A stretch of DNA of 6,830 nucleotides from contig JAEOUK010000147.1 in assembly GCA_016839385.1 (NCBI GenBank), forward strand, positions 1-6,830. Reading direction: 5' to 3'. Numbering within the stretch: the first letter of the stretch is position 1; every line of letters starts with the position of its first letter. Shown here piece after piece: positions 5,848 through 6,830 of this stretch. Below the pieces are notes generated by a model. It saw nothing but the letters and a program-made list of their open reading frames with translations. It made no database searches and had not been told where the DNA came from. This stretch comes from Promethearchaeota archaeon (GTDB taxonomy: Archaea; Asgardarchaeota; Lokiarchaeia; Sigynarchaeales; MK-D1). The position numbers were made by a program, and so were the translations under genes.

Positions 5848-6830
5848 TTACTCTCCTTTCCCTTTCTTTCGTGCTCGTGAGTATTCTTGTAATACCACAT
5901 TTAGCATATCGTCTGGACCCACATTGATAAGGGGACATTGATATTTCTGTAAATCAGGACGAACTGTCACTAGATGTTCCATCATTTCTTCTGCAATAGC
6001 TTCAGCAATAGCTTTATCTGCGGGTGATAAATCTAATTCATGTGCTTCAAACCAAGGACTAAATGGGGACATTATCATTACTTGATTCCCATATGTACGC
6101 AATTTTTTAATTCCCTTAAGGATGTTCTCTCGAGAGGTTTCTAAATCAGATAAAATAATAATTAGTCCTCGTTTTGGGAATTTCCGTACAAATTCTTGAC
6201 ATGATTCAAACACGTCTTTCTCTCCGCGGGGCATCACACGAGCTAAGAAATCCAGAATACGGAAAAATTGTCCTTTTTTTCCACTTGGTTTTAAAAATCG
6301 AAAGTGTTTTGCATCAGAAAAGGTAACACAACCAACTCTGTCTTTTCGTCCTAGTGCAACTTTTGCCAATAGCATCGCAGCTTGAACAGAATATTCGAAT
6401 TTTGTATTTTCTCTTGCTCCACCACCCATAGATTCAGAGGAATCTACAAATACAGTTACATCAATTGCTCTATCTGTTTCAAATTCTTTTACAATTAATT
6501 GTTGGGAACGTACACTGGCTTTCCAATCAATTGCACGGAATTGATCCCCATACACATATTTACGCATACCATAAAATTCTGTACCCATTCCCTTCATTCG
6601 TGAACGATGTACACCAAAGGAACGATTGACTGCTCTTTGTTGTGCCATTGCTTCAACTTTTCGAATCATTTCATAGGGAGGATAAATAAGAATCTTATCA
6701 AGAGAGTCTGGCACAGTGCGTTGTTCTGCATTAAATCCTAAACGGTCTTTAACTACAACAGTTAATGGACCGATGTCATATTCCCCTCTTATTTTCGGAG
6801 CGAGAATATAGGAAAATGTAATTATTTGAT
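5848..6830 (-). CDS. DUF58 / von Willebrand A domain protein, 5' end outside window
   Basis: C-terminal 326 residues of a DUF58 protein. The frame is open to the right edge with no stop. The 38 codons upstream of the GTG at 6714 read PKIRGEYDIGPLTVVVKDRLGF, the typical beta-rich region preceding the DUF58 core, so 6714 is not the start. Complete members have about 400 or more residues, usually with two N-terminal membrane helices; those would lie beyond the edge. Counting from 6714 as 1: the DUF58 signature is at 41-80 (RKYVYGDQFRAIDWKASVR, then LIVKEFE). The vWA domain follows with an intact metal-ion-dependent adhesion site D91-S93-S95 (VDSSES) and a second acidic residue D190 (LSD). A helical acidic segment at 232-250 precedes a basic tail. 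DUF58 genes usually sit beside a MoxR-type AAA ATPase, and that gene may lie just outside. The vWA face is expected to bind partner proteins in a Mg2+-dependent way, here plausibly the membrane protein encoded next. Confidence 0.9.
   Translation of the reverse strand, partial: QIITFSYILAPKIRGEYDIGPLTVVVKDRLGFNAEQRTVPDSLDKILIYPPYEMIRKVEAMAQQRAVNRSFGVHRSRMKGMGTEFYGMRKYVYGDQFRAIDWKASVRSQQLIVKEFETDRAIDVTVFVDSSESMGGGARENTKFEYSVQAAMLLAKVALGRKDRVGCVTFSDAKHFRFLKPSGKKGQFFRILDFLARVMPRGEKDVFESCQEFVRKFPKRGLIIILSDLETSRENILKGIKKLRTYGNQVMIMSPFSPWFEAHELDLSPADKAIAEAIAEEMMEHLVTVRPDLQKYQCPLINVGPDDMLNVVLQEYSRARKKGKGE
5851..5858 (-). promoter_or_regulatory. Shine-Dalgarno site deciding the membrane-protein start
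   Basis: On the minus strand, AAGGAGAG lies 8 bases before the ATG at 5842. It overlaps the last Gly-Glu codons of the DUF58 gene, whose TAA is at 5850-5848. It is the only convincing ribosome site in the window. It selects 5842 over the upstream in-frame ATG at 5938 and suggests translational coupling. Confidence 0.75.

Noticed and set aside
5843..5938. N-terminal extension of 32 residues of the membrane protein from the ATG at 5938
   Set aside because: It overlaps the coding end of the DUF58 gene, is Arg/Cys-rich with no family look, and a good Shine-Dalgarno site (5851-5858) points to the ATG at 5842.
6712..6714. GTG at 6714 as the start of the DUF58 protein
   Set aside because: The frame stays open to the edge and the 38 upstream codons encode the conserved PKIRGEYDIGPL-type region of DUF58 proteins, so the gene is 5' truncated by the window.
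1..6830. tRNA, rRNA, CRISPR array, insertion sequence or attachment site
   Set aside because: Non-coding gaps are all 120 bases or less and hold no cloverleaf, direct-repeat array, terminal inverted repeats or transposase remnant. No mobile-element signal was seen.

Overview
The window reads as part of an AT-rich archaeal chromosome. Grounds: TATA-like AT-rich elements about 25 bases ahead of start codons, oligo-T tracts rather than hairpins after genes, a zinc-ribbon class II glycyl-tRNA synthetase of the single-chain type, and a DUF58/vWA membrane-associated operon of a kind common in archaea. An Asgard or other uncultured euryarchaeal-grade lineage would fit, but nothing here proves the lineage and no rRNA or tRNA is present.

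Layout. Six protein genes fill almost the whole window. Left half: a metallo-beta-lactamase-fold hydrolase (+, 121-1218) converges on a tandem-domain GNAT acetyltransferase (-, 1229-2113). The GNAT gene is divergent from a small nitroreductase (+, 2187-2705), and the two share one short AT-rich promoter region. The nitroreductase converges, with 8 bases between stop codons, on a glycyl-tRNA synthetase-like gene (-, 2714-4264). Right half, all on the minus strand: a DUF58/vWA protein (5848 to beyond the right edge, 5' end missing) is followed after 5 bases by a multi-pass membrane protein with a large charged cytoplasmic insert (4343-5842). A 78-base gap holding an oligo-T tract then separates that pair from the synthetase gene.

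The left-hand genes are single transcription units with metabolic or housekeeping chemistry and no evident shared pathway. The DUF58 protein and the membrane protein are very likely co-expressed and probably work together at the membrane. The synthetase-like protein keeps the class II catalytic arginines and zinc cysteines, but two positions expected to contact the glycine substrate are changed (Glu to Gln and Ser to Ala). It is therefore either a fast-evolving GlyRS or a paralogue with altered use. Two computed reading-frame starts were corrected by context: the membrane protein starts at 5842, and the nitroreductase starts at 2187 or 2205. The DUF58 frame is open to the right edge, so its true start is outside the window.
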